Shown here: positions 52,254 to 60,577 of the stretch, piece after piece
Position numbering within the stretch: the first letter of the stretch is position 1
Layout: the number at the start of each line of letters is the position of its first letter
Assembly (NCBI GenBank): GCA_014860575.1
Contig: JACZJK010000050.1
Location: 1-63,198 of the forward strand
Direction of reading: 5' to 3'
DNA length: 63,198 nt
Source: Bacteroidales bacterium
GTDB lineage: Bacteria > Bacteroidota > Bacteroidia > Bacteroidales > JAAYJT01
Notes under the pieces: generated by a model
Told to the model about the DNA's origin: nothing
Databases searched by the model: none
The model's input: the letters and a program-made list of their open reading frames with translations, nothing else
Position numbers and translations under genes: made by a program

Positions 52254-53996
52254 CTATCTGAATCGCAGGATTTTATTGGTTGTGATGTAAATCTCGCCGT
52301 TCGCAGTCTGCAACTGACTTTGCATAAGAATTAACCCGGTTTTTTCTTCTCCTTTCAATCCAAGAGAGATCATTTCTTTCCCTGCCCGCTTGAATGCGAA
52401 TTCTTCCAGTTGTATCATTTTGCCTGTTAAATCGTATAACCTGATGTTCAAAATTCCTGAACTTGGTAAATTATAAGTCAGCTTCAGGTTCTGACCTTCC
52501 AACTGATAGGTGATGAGGTTAAAATTTTTGCTTTCAGGTTTTTTAAAGTCGTTCACTGATGTTAACGTGTCAACGTTAAGCAATGCCGCGTTGCTGTATA
52601 TATCGCAATGCAAGCTCGAAACAAGGCATTTGTACTGGAATTCGTCATAGGCTAACGGCACGGAAGTTAATGTGAGTGCAGGTGTTTCCACGCCTGAATA
52701 TAAACCCTGGTTTTGGAGTATATCCCACGACGTTCCATTATCCTGGCTTTCGTACCACTGATACTGCTCTGCACCGCTGGCTACCACTGTGAAATTTGCA
52801 TCCGATCCTGAATAAATTGTAAGATTTGAAGGGTGGGAATTGATGGCGGGAACCGCAAAAGTGCTGATTTGCCCGTTGATTGTAGAAAGTATGTACTGGA
52901 TTTGATCTGCACTCAAAACAAACGACTGTGCCATAAATATAAGAGGAGTTGTTCCCTGGTTGAAATCAAAAACGAGCTCGAACAGTAAACCATCAGGAAT
53001 GCTTACACCAAGGGCAGCAGACCAGGATATCTGCAAATGCGGAACCGGCACGGTTTGAACCGATGCAGTAGCGCCTTCGATCACAGGGTTCACGTTGGCA
53101 AGGCCTGTAAAACTTGCAACTGAAGGGTTATAGGAAATGAATATCCCGAACTCAATAACATCTTCCAGTGCGAAACCCTGAACAGGAACTGCAACTGTTT
53201 CGTCAGGACATGAACCAACACTTGGGAGCGCAAGCATAGCCGTGAGCTCAGGCAAAACTGTGAGCATTGCTGAATCTGACATGGCTACACAGGTATCGCT
53301 ATCAGCGAGAAAACAACGATACCAATAACCGTCGAGTTCAACGGGAGCCTGTACAACGGTAAGCTCCGATCCGTTTACATTCTGGTAGCCTGCACCATTT
53401 TGGAGGTCATACCATCCCGCTCCATCAAATTCCTGCCACTGATAAGTGCTTGCACCAGTGGCTACAACTGAGAATGTAGCGTTGTTGCCTGCCGTAACAA
53501 CTGTATTTTCAGGATTGGCTGTAATATGTGGGCCCATAATTGCCGAACCATCCTGGGTTGTGAATGGGATTGGCAACAGGTTCACACTCGTAAGATCGCA
53601 GTTAGGGTTAAATGTCAGATCAGAACTGCCGCCTTTGTAAATAAAGTAGAGTTCCAGAAGTGTTCCATTGCTTATATTTCCGGCAGTAGTACTACTCCAG
53701 ACAATGTTGACCTGTGTGGTCGGAACCGTTACCGGGTTGCTGATCAGACCCATAAATTGTGGATCCAAATTGCCATGGCCATCATACTCCAACACAGCAG
53801 TATCATACCCAACATATAGGGTGATGGCTCCTACATTCAGGAAATCTTCAACATGCAGGGTGATCGTTATATCAGAACCGGGACATGATGTAACACTATC
53901 CAGAGAGAGAACAGCAGTTTGTGCAACTGCCAGACTTGCCAGGAAAAGGCTGAAAACCAATGCTACTGTCTTGATTGAATGCGTAATTTGTTTCAT
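52254..53996 (-). CDS. Secreted protein with two cohesin-like modules, Ig-like modules and a diverged T9SS tail
   Basis: A 580-residue exported protein (signal peptide 1-25, ...LASLAVAQ). Order: cohesin-like module 1 (about 26-150; SCPGSDITITLHVEDFLNVGAITLYVGYD, cut here to show the DxF..VGA..L.V.YD signature), Ig-like module 1 (about 155-245; ATGASTYQWQEFDGAGWYDLQ), cohesin-like module 2 (about 255-375; IEFGIFISYNPSVASF), Ig-like module 2 (about 380-470), and a C-terminal domain (about 490-580) of sorting type (LYDLTGKMIQLEEF). Two such modules could hold dockerin partners like the one encoded at 56788-57477. It has its own promoter-like box, apart from the operon upstream. Cohesin identity is by pattern only. 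Confidence 0.78.
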   Translation of the reverse strand: MKQITHSIKTVALVFSLFLASLAVAQTAVLSLDSVTSCPGSDITITLHVEDFLNVGAITLYVGYDTAVLEYDGHGNLDPQFMGLISNPVTVPTTQVNIVWSSTTAGNISNGTLLELYFIYKGGSSDLTFNPNCDLTSVNLLPIPFTTQDGSAIMGPHITANPENTVVTAGNNATFSVVATGASTYQWQEFDGAGWYDLQNGAGYQNVNGSELTVVQAPVELDGYWYRCFLADSDTCVAMSDSAMLTVLPELTAMLALPSVGSCPDETVAVPVQGFALEDVIEFGIFISYNPSVASFTGLANVNPVIEGATASVQTVPVPHLQISWSAALGVSIPDGLLFELVFDFNQGTTPLIFMAQSFVLSADQIQYILSTINGQISTFAVPAINSHPSNLTIYSGSDANFTVVASGAEQYQWYESQDNGTSWDILQNQGLYSGVETPALTLTSVPLAYDEFQYKCLVSSLHCDIYSNAALLNVDTLTSVNDFKKPESKNFNLITYQLEGQNLKLTYNLPSSGILNIRLYDLTGKMIQLEEFAFKRAGKEMISLGLKGEEKTGLILMQSQLQTANGEIYITTNKILRFR

Positions 53997-54066
53997 GATA
54001 TTCAATTTTTTTCGGTCAATTATTTTAAAACCGGCGAAATACCTATTTGGTTTAATTTACACTTCA

Positions 54067-54074
54067 CAAAGGTA
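54067..54074 (-). promoter_or_regulatory. -7 box TACCTTTG for the cohesin-like gene
   Basis: TAnnTTTG match 71 bases before the ATG at 53996. Confidence 0.5.
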
Positions 54075-54183
54075 GCGAAAATGCATTCCGGAGTCAATTT
54101 CATTTTTAACGCCTCAGATATACGATTTTGCTTTCAAGGGGTTGTTTGATCATAAAAATCCCAATATGTATTTTATAAAAACA

Positions 54184-54216
54184 AAAAAGCGGCATTCCTC
54201 ATCAGGGATATGCCGC
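54184..54216 (-). terminator. Terminator of the dockerin / T9SS / anchor operon
   Basis: On the minus strand, GCGGCATATCCC-tgatg-AGGAATGCCGC followed by TTTTTTG, about 100 bases after the stop of the 75-residue anchor gene. Confidence 0.75.
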
Positions 54217-54313
54217 CTAAGTTTTCAGATCCAATATTAAATGCGTATCTGCCTGTAGGTTTCGAAGAAATAATTGCCAGGTATTGGTTCAGAATGCATA
54301 GCACACAGCCTAT

Positions 54314-54541
54314 CTATTCAGCCAGTTTTTTGCGTGCATCATACACTTTTTTGCCTCCGTAGCCGGCAGCCATTAGCAAGAGGAATCCTGCTCCGGCACC
54401 AATTGGTGCACCTCCGCCTGGTGGTTGGTTACCGGGATCTCCATGACCCGGGGGCGGGGGAGGAGAGCTTTGCGCGTTTAATGCAAGCTGAAACATCAGC
54501 AAGAATGCAGGAAGCAATAAAACTTTGAATAGTATTTTCAT
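54314..54541 (-). CDS. 75-residue PID-CTERM-like surface-sorting or anchor protein
   Basis: A tiny protein: signal peptide (1-24, ending NAQS), a proline/glycine-rich link (PPPPPGHGDPGNQPPGGG, about 26-43), a hydrophobic helix (about 47-64, GAGAGFLLLMAAGYGG) and a basic tail KKVYDARKKLAE. This layout matches the short PID-CTERM proteins of Bacteroidota, in which PIDGG precedes a membrane helix and an Arg/Lys-rich end; here the motif reads PIGAG. Such endings resemble exosortase-type sorting signals, but no exosortase is in the window. It lies 27 bases after the T9SS gene in the same operon. Confidence 0.72.
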   Translation of the reverse strand: MKILFKVLLLPAFLLMFQLALNAQSSPPPPPGHGDPGNQPPGGGAPIGAGAGFLLLMAAGYGGKKVYDARKKLAE

Positions 54542-54567
54542 CTCTGTAAAATTATATGTTGAATATT

Positions 54568-56733
54568 TTAATTGATTACCACTTTTCTTGTGGCAGTTTC
54601 GCCTGCCGAAATCATTCTGACAATGTATGAACCGCTGGGAACCGATAATGGAATATTGTTTAAACCTTGTCTGGATTCCTGGCTCAGAATCAACTGGCCC
54701 TGTGTATTGTATAACTCCACCACTGCCATTTCAGCCGGGCTAAGCACGTAAAGCAAATTGCCGTAAGTATAAGCCTGGAGGAGGTTGGTTACAGGGATTT
54801 CTTTATTTCCGACCGTTGTAAAGCTCAGCAGGAAGCGGTTAGCATCATCCTCGCTGGCGGAAGTGAAGGTATATACGGGTTGTTCGCTCAGATTTTGTGT
54901 GTGGTTCAATTTCAGGTCGGTGAGGTTGACAATAACATCACTGATGGTTTCCTGCATTTCAATAATGAAATCAGTATGGGCATTTTTATGGAACCCGAAA
55001 GGAATGCTCATGCCACCGCTCATTTCTGGAAGTGTGTTCGTTGAGAATCTTTTCTCATCAGCAACAGAGTAAAACATAGGAGCGTAGCCCGACATAAAAT
55101 AGGCATCAAACGAAATATCGAAACCCTGAGTCGCTTCGGGGTTGAACTTTACAACACTGCGCTGTGCAGTTAAGCCTTGTGCATCGCCGGCAACAAGAAG
55201 TATGCGTTCATCATCTGATTTATACCAGGGTGTAGTATTATGTACCCTGTTAATTGCCAGCATACTCACTATACCACTTTCCTGAGTTGCAAAAACAAAG
55301 ACTCCGTTGGCAGAGGGAATCGGATCACTTGGTTCAATATCAACATAGCCTTGACCAGATTCGCTCCATATTTTAGCTACTCCAGCTACGTCTCCCCAGG
55401 CCTCACCTCCCCATAGAAGTGCGCTGGCAAATGGATTGCCTACCAGGTTCCAGCCGTAATGATTGTCATTATCGGGAGTACCCGAACTGGTTATAGGAAT
55501 ATTGGCCACGTTCTCAGCATTAACGGGGCCAGTAAAGGTCTTGGTTCCCGCTTCCTGATAGGCTACCAGGTATCCTTCTCCGGAAAGAAAGGAGAAGATA
55601 TTATTTGCTCCAACTTTCTGATTGAGCCAGAGTTGCACTGGTTCATCCCAGCCATAGAAATCATAATTGTTGTTGCTTAATCCATCCGGGGTCCAGTCGC
55701 CGCCAATGACCTGGCCTGAAACCGGTGCTGAAATCAAGTGCCAGCCATCACCATTAACACCCCAGTCGGCAGCGGCGATGTATCGTTCAATGGTTGCTAT
55801 TATGCCGGTAGTATTGTGAATGAGTGATGCGGTGCCTGTGGCATCTGATTGCAAAGTAAGAGCATCTAATGCTGGATTGTCCTTGAATAATTGACCGTTC
55901 ACAGTTAGTTGAGCACTTGGGTTGATAGTAAGTGATCTATTTGTCTCGATCCATAAATTATTTAAAGCATAATTCCCATTAGCAATTCCATCTGCTTTTA
56001 ATAACACATTATTACCTGTATTAGGAGTAGCTGAATTGTGCCAATTTCCGGCAGTACCCCAGTTACCTGCCGTTGTCAATACGCTCCTTGATAAGGGGCG
56101 GCTATTCAAGTCAGAGAAATCAATAAAATGGCTATTTTGATTGGTGATTTCATAGGAACCTCCAAAGTTCCAATCTTCGATATCCTCATCGAATTCGCAC
56201 TCGTTGTAAAAAACTTTGGTTTGAAGAGTAAGATCAAAACTCCATGTCAGATTTGGTTCAACTTCAGGAAAAGTTTCAGTGGATGGTAATCGAAGAAATC
56301 TAACCCTTGCAACCCTTGTTCCTGTAGGTAAAATTTCAGCATCCACGCTACCCGCGATATTGGCTGGATTAATCATTCTGATTCCCTCGAATCCACCTTG
56401 TAAATAATATTCAAAGTCACTATTACCAGGTGCCTTACCTCCACCCAATTGACTGGAACCGGAAACGACAGCAACTGTTGGATCGGTTGGAGATGTACCC
56501 TTAATTAAAGGGTTGATGATGATAAAGGCCTGCATTTGTGAATAGAAAAAATTGTTGGGTCCAGTACGATACAACATGAGGTCAAACTGAAATTCCCGTG
56601 AATTAATTTGTTCAAAATTTTCAAGTCTTGCCTCATAAGTAGGTGCAGGTTGCCAGTTTTGAGCAGTAGCTGTCAGCATAGTGGTTATAAAGCCCAAGGT
56701 TAATAAACATCTTTTTAGTATGATTTTTTTCAT
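54568..56733 (-). CDS. T9SS-secreted protein with cohesin-like N-terminal module
   Basis: A 721-residue exported protein. Signal peptide 1-25 (...TMLTATAQ). The N-terminal part (about 30-190; YEARLENFEQINSREFQFD) is a beta-sandwich pattern common in Bacteroidota surface proteins and could be a distant cohesin relative. The middle (about 205-560) has a beta-helix-like segment (TAGNWGTAGNWHNS, GWHLISAPVSGQ, GWNLVGNPFAS) of the kind found in many T9SS cargo proteins. Type A sorting domain at about 650-721 (VVELYNTQGQLILSQ ... VPSGSYIVRMIS ... RKVVIN). It is the middle gene of the three-gene operon. No catalytic motif recognised. Confidence 0.82.
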   Translation of the reverse strand: MKKIILKRCLLTLGFITTMLTATAQNWQPAPTYEARLENFEQINSREFQFDLMLYRTGPNNFFYSQMQAFIIINPLIKGTSPTDPTVAVVSGSSQLGGGKAPGNSDFEYYLQGGFEGIRMINPANIAGSVDAEILPTGTRVARVRFLRLPSTETFPEVEPNLTWSFDLTLQTKVFYNECEFDEDIEDWNFGGSYEITNQNSHFIDFSDLNSRPLSRSVLTTAGNWGTAGNWHNSATPNTGNNVLLKADGIANGNYALNNLWIETNRSLTINPSAQLTVNGQLFKDNPALDALTLQSDATGTASLIHNTTGIIATIERYIAAADWGVNGDGWHLISAPVSGQVIGGDWTPDGLSNNNYDFYGWDEPVQLWLNQKVGANNIFSFLSGEGYLVAYQEAGTKTFTGPVNAENVANIPITSSGTPDNDNHYGWNLVGNPFASALLWGGEAWGDVAGVAKIWSESGQGYVDIEPSDPIPSANGVFVFATQESGIVSMLAINRVHNTTPWYKSDDERILLVAGDAQGLTAQRSVVKFNPEATQGFDISFDAYFMSGYAPMFYSVADEKRFSTNTLPEMSGGMSIPFGFHKNAHTDFIIEMQETISDVIVNLTDLKLNHTQNLSEQPVYTFTSASEDDANRFLLSFTTVGNKEIPVTNLLQAYTYGNLLYVLSPAEMAVVELYNTQGQLILSQESRQGLNNIPLSVPSGSYIVRMISAGETATRKVVIN

Positions 56734-56787
56734 ATGCGTTGGTATTGATTGAATGGTAATAATATTGTCTTTGTAACGCTCTGGTAA

Positions 56788-57477
56788 TTAATTTGGAACA
56801 ATTTTTGAAACTGCAACTCTTAGGTTATTATAAGCAATAGAATTATCGCTCCCATCAACAACACCATTGCCGTCAATGTCAGTGGAAATATATCCAATTG
56901 CTGCGATCCTAAGTTGATTGTAAATTAATGCCGCATCTGATCCATCAACTACCCCATCCTGGTTCACATCCCCTGCATAAATGCCAAAAACTCCAGACTC
57001 TAACTGTACCTGGTTGCTACCATATGCCTGGCTTGCGGTAGTAGTGAAGTCGTATGAATTTGTATTGGACAAATCAACTGCAACGGCAGAAACTGTTTCC
57101 AAATGATTACGGGTTCGGATAGTAAGGTAATATACTCCCTCGTTAGGAAGATTCACAACTGCAGTTCCATTTTCAAGCAGGTTTATACCAGCAACTTCAT
57201 AGGTTGATCCAATCTGACCATATTGGCCCGGTGTGTGCAACTCAAGGGTAAAACGCTCTGCAATAGGAGAATCCCAGCGGGGAGCAATAAGTCCTCCATC
57301 TTTTACTTCATGCACTTGCCTCATTGTTTCATTGCCAATGTAGAAGCCTTGAAGAAACAATTTGATTGTAAATGAGTTTACTCCTCCCGGAGGCGGTGGA
57401 GGGTACTGTGCCAGGATATTTCCTGATAAGAGCATACAAACAAGTAGTAAACCGGTGTAATTTAAAATTTTGTTCAT
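56788..57477 (-). CDS. Secreted dockerin-type protein
   Basis: A 229-residue protein with a signal peptide (1-24, NILAQ) and a PPPPPGG link. A beta-rich domain (about 33-150; KLFLQGFYIGNETMRQVHE ... GVYYLTIRTRNH) is of a type often placed before dockerin repeats in this phylum. The C-terminal 60 residues hold two calcium-binding F-hand repeats 30 residues apart: Asp170 to Asp181 (DVNQDGVVDGSD) and Asp200 to Asp211 (DIDGNGVVDGSD), each followed by a helix ALIYNQLR / SIAYNNLR. This is a dockerin type I-like pair. First gene of an operon with the T9SS and anchor genes; the cohesin-like gene follows it. Binding between them is inferred. Confidence 0.85.
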   Translation of the reverse strand: MNKILNYTGLLLVCMLLSGNILAQYPPPPPGGVNSFTIKLFLQGFYIGNETMRQVHEVKDGGLIAPRWDSPIAERFTLELHTPGQYGQIGSTYEVAGINLLENGTAVVNLPNEGVYYLTIRTRNHLETVSAVAVDLSNTNSYDFTTTASQAYGSNQVQLESGVFGIYAGDVNQDGVVDGSDAALIYNQLRIAAIGYISTDIDGNGVVDGSDNSIAYNNLRVAVSKIVPN

Positions 57478-57557
57478 AAAGTCCGCCTTTCTTAGTTTTA
57501 ATCTTTTTATTAATGCACGTAATTACTCCATTAATAAAGGATTGAGCACATAGTTTG

Positions 57558-57565
57558 CAAAAATA
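57558..57565 (-). promoter_or_regulatory. -7 box TATTTTTG for the dockerin operon
   Basis: TAnnTTTG match about 81 bases before the ATG at 57477. The region is AT-rich, so chance matches are possible. Confidence 0.35.
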
Positions 57566-57751
57566 TGGAAATATAAACACCGAAAGCAAGTGATTTGTTA
57601 AAAGCCTGTTAATTTATAATTTTGTTTAGGGTGCTATTTTACTGCGTTTCCCGATACTGTTGGTTGTTATAAAGGTTCTGCAAACATCAATCCGCGATGT
57701 AAAAATGTTTATTCGATGGGTCTTTCCCGGGCAAAAGCTTGTCAATTAATG

Positions 57752-58201
57752 TTACTGCCTACTTGTAGGTACCTCCTGTGCTTCATACTTTGCAATTTGT
57801 TCCTCAAGTTTTTTCAGGTTTGTAATGTCGCGTAGTATCTCCAAAACGAAGATGACTTTGCCTTCTTTGTTGCACACTGGCATAGCATTTATTTCAAACC
57901 ATTTTCCAATACTTTCAAAATACGATTCCGCCCTGTCGGATTTTTTGGTAATTACTACTCTTGCCCCTGCGCAGTTACTGCAAAATGTTGGGCAACCTAT
58001 GATTTCATAACATTTGCGGCCGATAACATCTTCGGGTTCCAGTCCAAGCATTTTGTATCCGGCGCGATTATAAAAGAGAATGGTATGGTCAGGTGACTTG
58101 ACACTAACAATTTCAGATATCTCATCAAAAGCAGCGGGAATTATCAAATCAAGCATTCCTGGTAATTCGTTGTGAGAATGTAGATGATCCCGGCTTTTCA
58201 T
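57752..58201 (-). CDS. Orphan PAS-domain protein with cysteine cluster
   Basis: A 149-residue cytosolic protein consisting of one PAS domain (about 25-135; ILFYNRAGYKMLGLEPEDVIGRKC) and a short C-terminal helix with the conserved PAC end (ILRDITNLKKLEEQIAKYE). The FG-loop region has a cysteine cluster C-YEIIG-CPTFCSNC, suggesting an iron-sulphur cluster or haem/redox sensing, as in several Cys-rich PAS sensors. There is no output domain and no kinase adjacent. The helix could form a coiled coil with a partner. Confidence 0.8.
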   Translation of the reverse strand: MKSRDHLHSHNELPGMLDLIIPAAFDEISEIVSVKSPDHTILFYNRAGYKMLGLEPEDVIGRKCYEIIGCPTFCSNCAGARVVITKKSDRAESYFESIGKWFEINAMPVCNKEGKVIFVLEILRDITNLKKLEEQIAKYEAQEVPTSRQ

Positions 58202-58307
58202 TGTTCGAGCCCTTTAATAGTCTTCTGTAGGTAAAGCCCTGAAAGTAGTAGTAGTCATATTATTAATCCTGCTTAAATAAGAATCCTACTTTACATCTTA
58301 AAAACCA

Positions 58308-58333
58308 GTGTTTCCGGCTTTCGCCGGAAACAC
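58308..58333. repeat. Perfect 11-bp hairpin GTGTTTCCGGC
   Basis: GTGTTTCCGGC (58308-58318), loop TTTC, and its exact complement (58323-58333). No T run. The 630-base spacer 58202-58834 otherwise holds nothing that I can call; an 80-codon open frame at 58514-58756 is doubtful. Confidence 0.6.
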
Positions 58334-58805
58334 CAGCATCAGAAGAGGAATGGGATTTCGTTGCAACTGTTACAGGCACCAATTCAAGCAAACACAAATC
58401 ATTAACTGACTTGCAAAACCTGTAACAAGTAGAAAAAAAGAAACTCGGATTCCATATAGACCCGTAGTAACTTAAAGAACAAAATCAACCGTTCCAGTTA
58501 CAAAAGTAGTTCATTGAGCCCCTGTATCCAAATTATTCATGTTCATTTTTTTAACCATTTATTATTCGTAGTGGTTTTGGGAAGAATTCGTATGGGTTTT
58601 GCCAGAAAGCGCAAAGTTGACTATAAAAATATTCTATTAAATCGCTTGCTTTCTTCTCGGTTTTCATGCTATGATCTGTTTCAGAATACCACAAAACTTG
58701 CCAAGGAAAGTGATTATCAACTTAGGAGATTGGTGTTTTTGTTGAAATCAAAATGAGCTTTGCTTTGTTAATTCACCATTTGGCAAAACCTCTGCTAAGT
58801 TGATG

Positions 58806-58813
58806 TATATTTG
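58806..58813 (+). promoter_or_regulatory. -7 box TATATTTG for the SPOR-like/barrel gene
   Basis: TAnnTTTG match 22 bases before the ATG at 58835. Its TTG would be a false start codon for the gene. Confidence 0.45.
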
Positions 58814-58834
58814 TCAGGTAAACAAAATAGGCGA

Positions 58835-59956
58835 ATGAACAGAAAAAGAGAATACAAGATAACGTTCCCATCGCTCTTCATCATTATGAAGCCGGGTTTG
58901 CATATGGTAATGTTATTCTTCTTCGCCTTTTGCCTTGTTGCTCCTGAAATTCCTGCACAACTTAACACCAGTTACCGCATTCAGATTAAAGCCCTGGATC
59001 GGGTCAAAATTGACAGTGTGAAAATGCTGTGCAATGTCGTGGCTGATCAGCTCGACATGGCTGTTTTTATTTTGGATCAGGATAACTATTATAAAATGGC
59101 AGTGGGGAATTTTAGTAGTTTCAGGCAGGCAAGCGAAAAATTGGAATTCATCAGCAGTTTTTATCACGATGCCTGGATTATTACCGATTACAATGAATTT
59201 GTGATCTTTTCGGTTGATCCAAAACAAGTTACTGACGAACTGCCTGAGAAACCGCAGGAAACAGAAATGATTGATTACGATGACGCTGAAATACCGGTAC
59301 AAGATCCAGGCGATATTTCTGAACCTATCACTAAAGAACCTTTACCAGTTGAGATTTCTGAAGAAGTTGATGAACCTGTAGCCGATACATCCGACCTGGT
59401 AAAGCCTGAACCCATCATTGAAGCAGAAAAGCCGGAGAGGAAAAAATTATTCTGGAAACTATACGGATCGGGTGTTTATATTGACCTGCATGCGTCAGAC
59501 CCGGAAACCCGTTATTGTACTTATAACGGCTTTGGAGCCGGAGTGGGAGTTTTTTATGCAATCACGAAAAACCTTGCTCTTGATTTGTCGGCCAGCTATA
59601 GTATGGCCAATGCTATGGCGATTTTTGAGAAACATGATTTATCGGGCAATGCTTCTGTAATTATGGTGAACCCATCCTTTATTGCAGGAACCGATTTCTT
59701 TTCAAGGCATGGCATTTATGGAAAAGTGGGTGCAGGCTATTTCAATTACGATTATGCTTACAAGCTTGAGCTTAAACCAGGGTTTTCGGGTGGCCCGGCA
59801 AGTGTAGAAACTGAATTGTTGGAGCGCGCCGTAACTTATGGCCTGGATGTTGGGATTGGCATTCGGGTGTTCCGCCATTTTGATGCTTCAATGAATGCAT
59901 GGTTCGATCAGAATTCCAGGCGTTTTTATAGGGTGAACCTGGGGCTTGTATTTTAA
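58835..59956 (+). CDS. SPOR-like domain plus outer-membrane beta-barrel protein
   Basis: A 373-residue exported protein. A hydrophobic signal lies at about 20-42 from ATG 58835; the ATG at 58886 (MKPGLHMVMLFFFAF) would give a more ordinary signal peptide and is a good alternative. A SPOR-like domain (about 47-125; YRIQIKALDRVK ... YYKMAVGNFSSFRQASEKL) could bind denuded peptidoglycan. A proline/glutamate-rich acidic linker (about 130-195) leads to an eight-stranded barrel (about 205-373; GAGVGVFYAITKNLALDLSASYS, shown in part) ending RVNLGLVF with C-terminal Phe. It may tether the outer membrane to the cell wall. It is closed by the MITE-like hairpin. Confidence 0.78.
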   Translation: MNRKREYKITFPSLFIIMKPGLHMVMLFFFAFCLVAPEIPAQLNTSYRIQIKALDRVKIDSVKMLCNVVADQLDMAVFILDQDNYYKMAVGNFSSFRQASEKLEFISSFYHDAWIITDYNEFVIFSVDPKQVTDELPEKPQETEMIDYDDAEIPVQDPGDISEPITKEPLPVEISEEVDEPVADTSDLVKPEPIIEAEKPERKKLFWKLYGSGVYIDLHASDPETRYCTYNGFGAGVGVFYAITKNLALDLSASYSMANAMAIFEKHDLSGNASVIMVNPSFIAGTDFFSRHGIYGKVGAGYFNYDYAYKLELKPGFSGGPASVETELLERAVTYGLDVGIGIRVFRHFDASMNAWFDQNSRRFYRVNLGLVF

Positions 59957-59967
59957 GAAAATAAAAA

Positions 59968-60063
59968 GAGGCTGTCTCAAAAGGTTGAATCTTGTCATCC
60001 TGATCCGCCGCGGCGGAGAAGAATGACAAAAAACAGTGAATTCAGTGGTTTTGAGACAGCCTC
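59968..60063. repeat. MITE-like palindromic element with GAGGCTGTCTCAAAA arms
   Basis: A 96-bp element: 15-bp perfect terminal inverted repeats GAGGCTGTCTCAAAA (59968-59982) and 60049-60063, and a centre with TTGTCATCCTGA and the palindrome GCCGCGGC. The arms recall the ends of small non-autonomous elements common in Bacteroidota. It could also terminate transcription of the gene before it. Confidence 0.8.
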
Positions 60064-60101
60064 CGATGTTGGTTTGATTTCCCCCACTATCTCCACAAAT
60101 T

Positions 60102-60482
60102 CTAGTTTAGCTTTTTCATATATCTTACAGTTACCATTGAAGGATTGCTGTGCTCAATAATAAGGTTCTCACCAGTTGCTTCAATAATGATCCAGCTTGA
60201 ACGCTTGCAAAACTCAGTTGATAACACTATTTCATCATCTGAAACCACATAGCTAAAGATCATTTCTTCTTGCTGGTATGATATCGAACCCAGGCCATCC
60301 TGATTGAACTGCATATAAGCATCTTCCAGTTCAATGATTTGCTCTTCGGTTTTGTCGGAGCCTGAATATATGGCGGTTAATTGCTGCCCGATCTGCCAGC
60401 GCCCAACAACATCAACAGATGGTTGTTTGCTGCAGGCTGTGCTTATTGCGATCAGCACTATGAATAATATTAATGTTCTCAT
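60102..60482 (-). CDS. Small lipoprotein, lipocalin-like
   Basis: A 126-residue lipoprotein: MRTLILFIVLIAISTAC with lipidated Cys17. The mature part begins GRWQIGQQLTAIY and is a pattern of short strands (MQFNQDGLGSISYQQEEMIFSYVV) typical of lipocalin-like domains of Bacteroidota. ATG 60482 makes the signal; the ATG at 60509 would add a non-signal extension. Function unknown. Confidence 0.75.
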   Translation of the reverse strand: MRTLILFIVLIAISTACSKQPSVDVVGRWQIGQQLTAIYSGSDKTEEQIIELEDAYMQFNQDGLGSISYQQEEMIFSYVVSDDEIVLSTEFCKRSSWIIIEATGENLIIEHSNPSMVTVRYMKKLN

Positions 60483-60577
60483 AAAAATAACTTGCTTAAT
60501 GCCACACATTAAAGCCAGTAAAAGCTAACTGAATGATTTGTAAAAGAATTTCGCAGGTTTCTACATGCTGAAGTTAC

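Noticed and set aside
58514-58756. 80-codon open frame on the plus strand
   Set aside because: No promoter box, no recognisable features, and an aromatic-rich start not like a signal peptide; it is probably a chance open frame.
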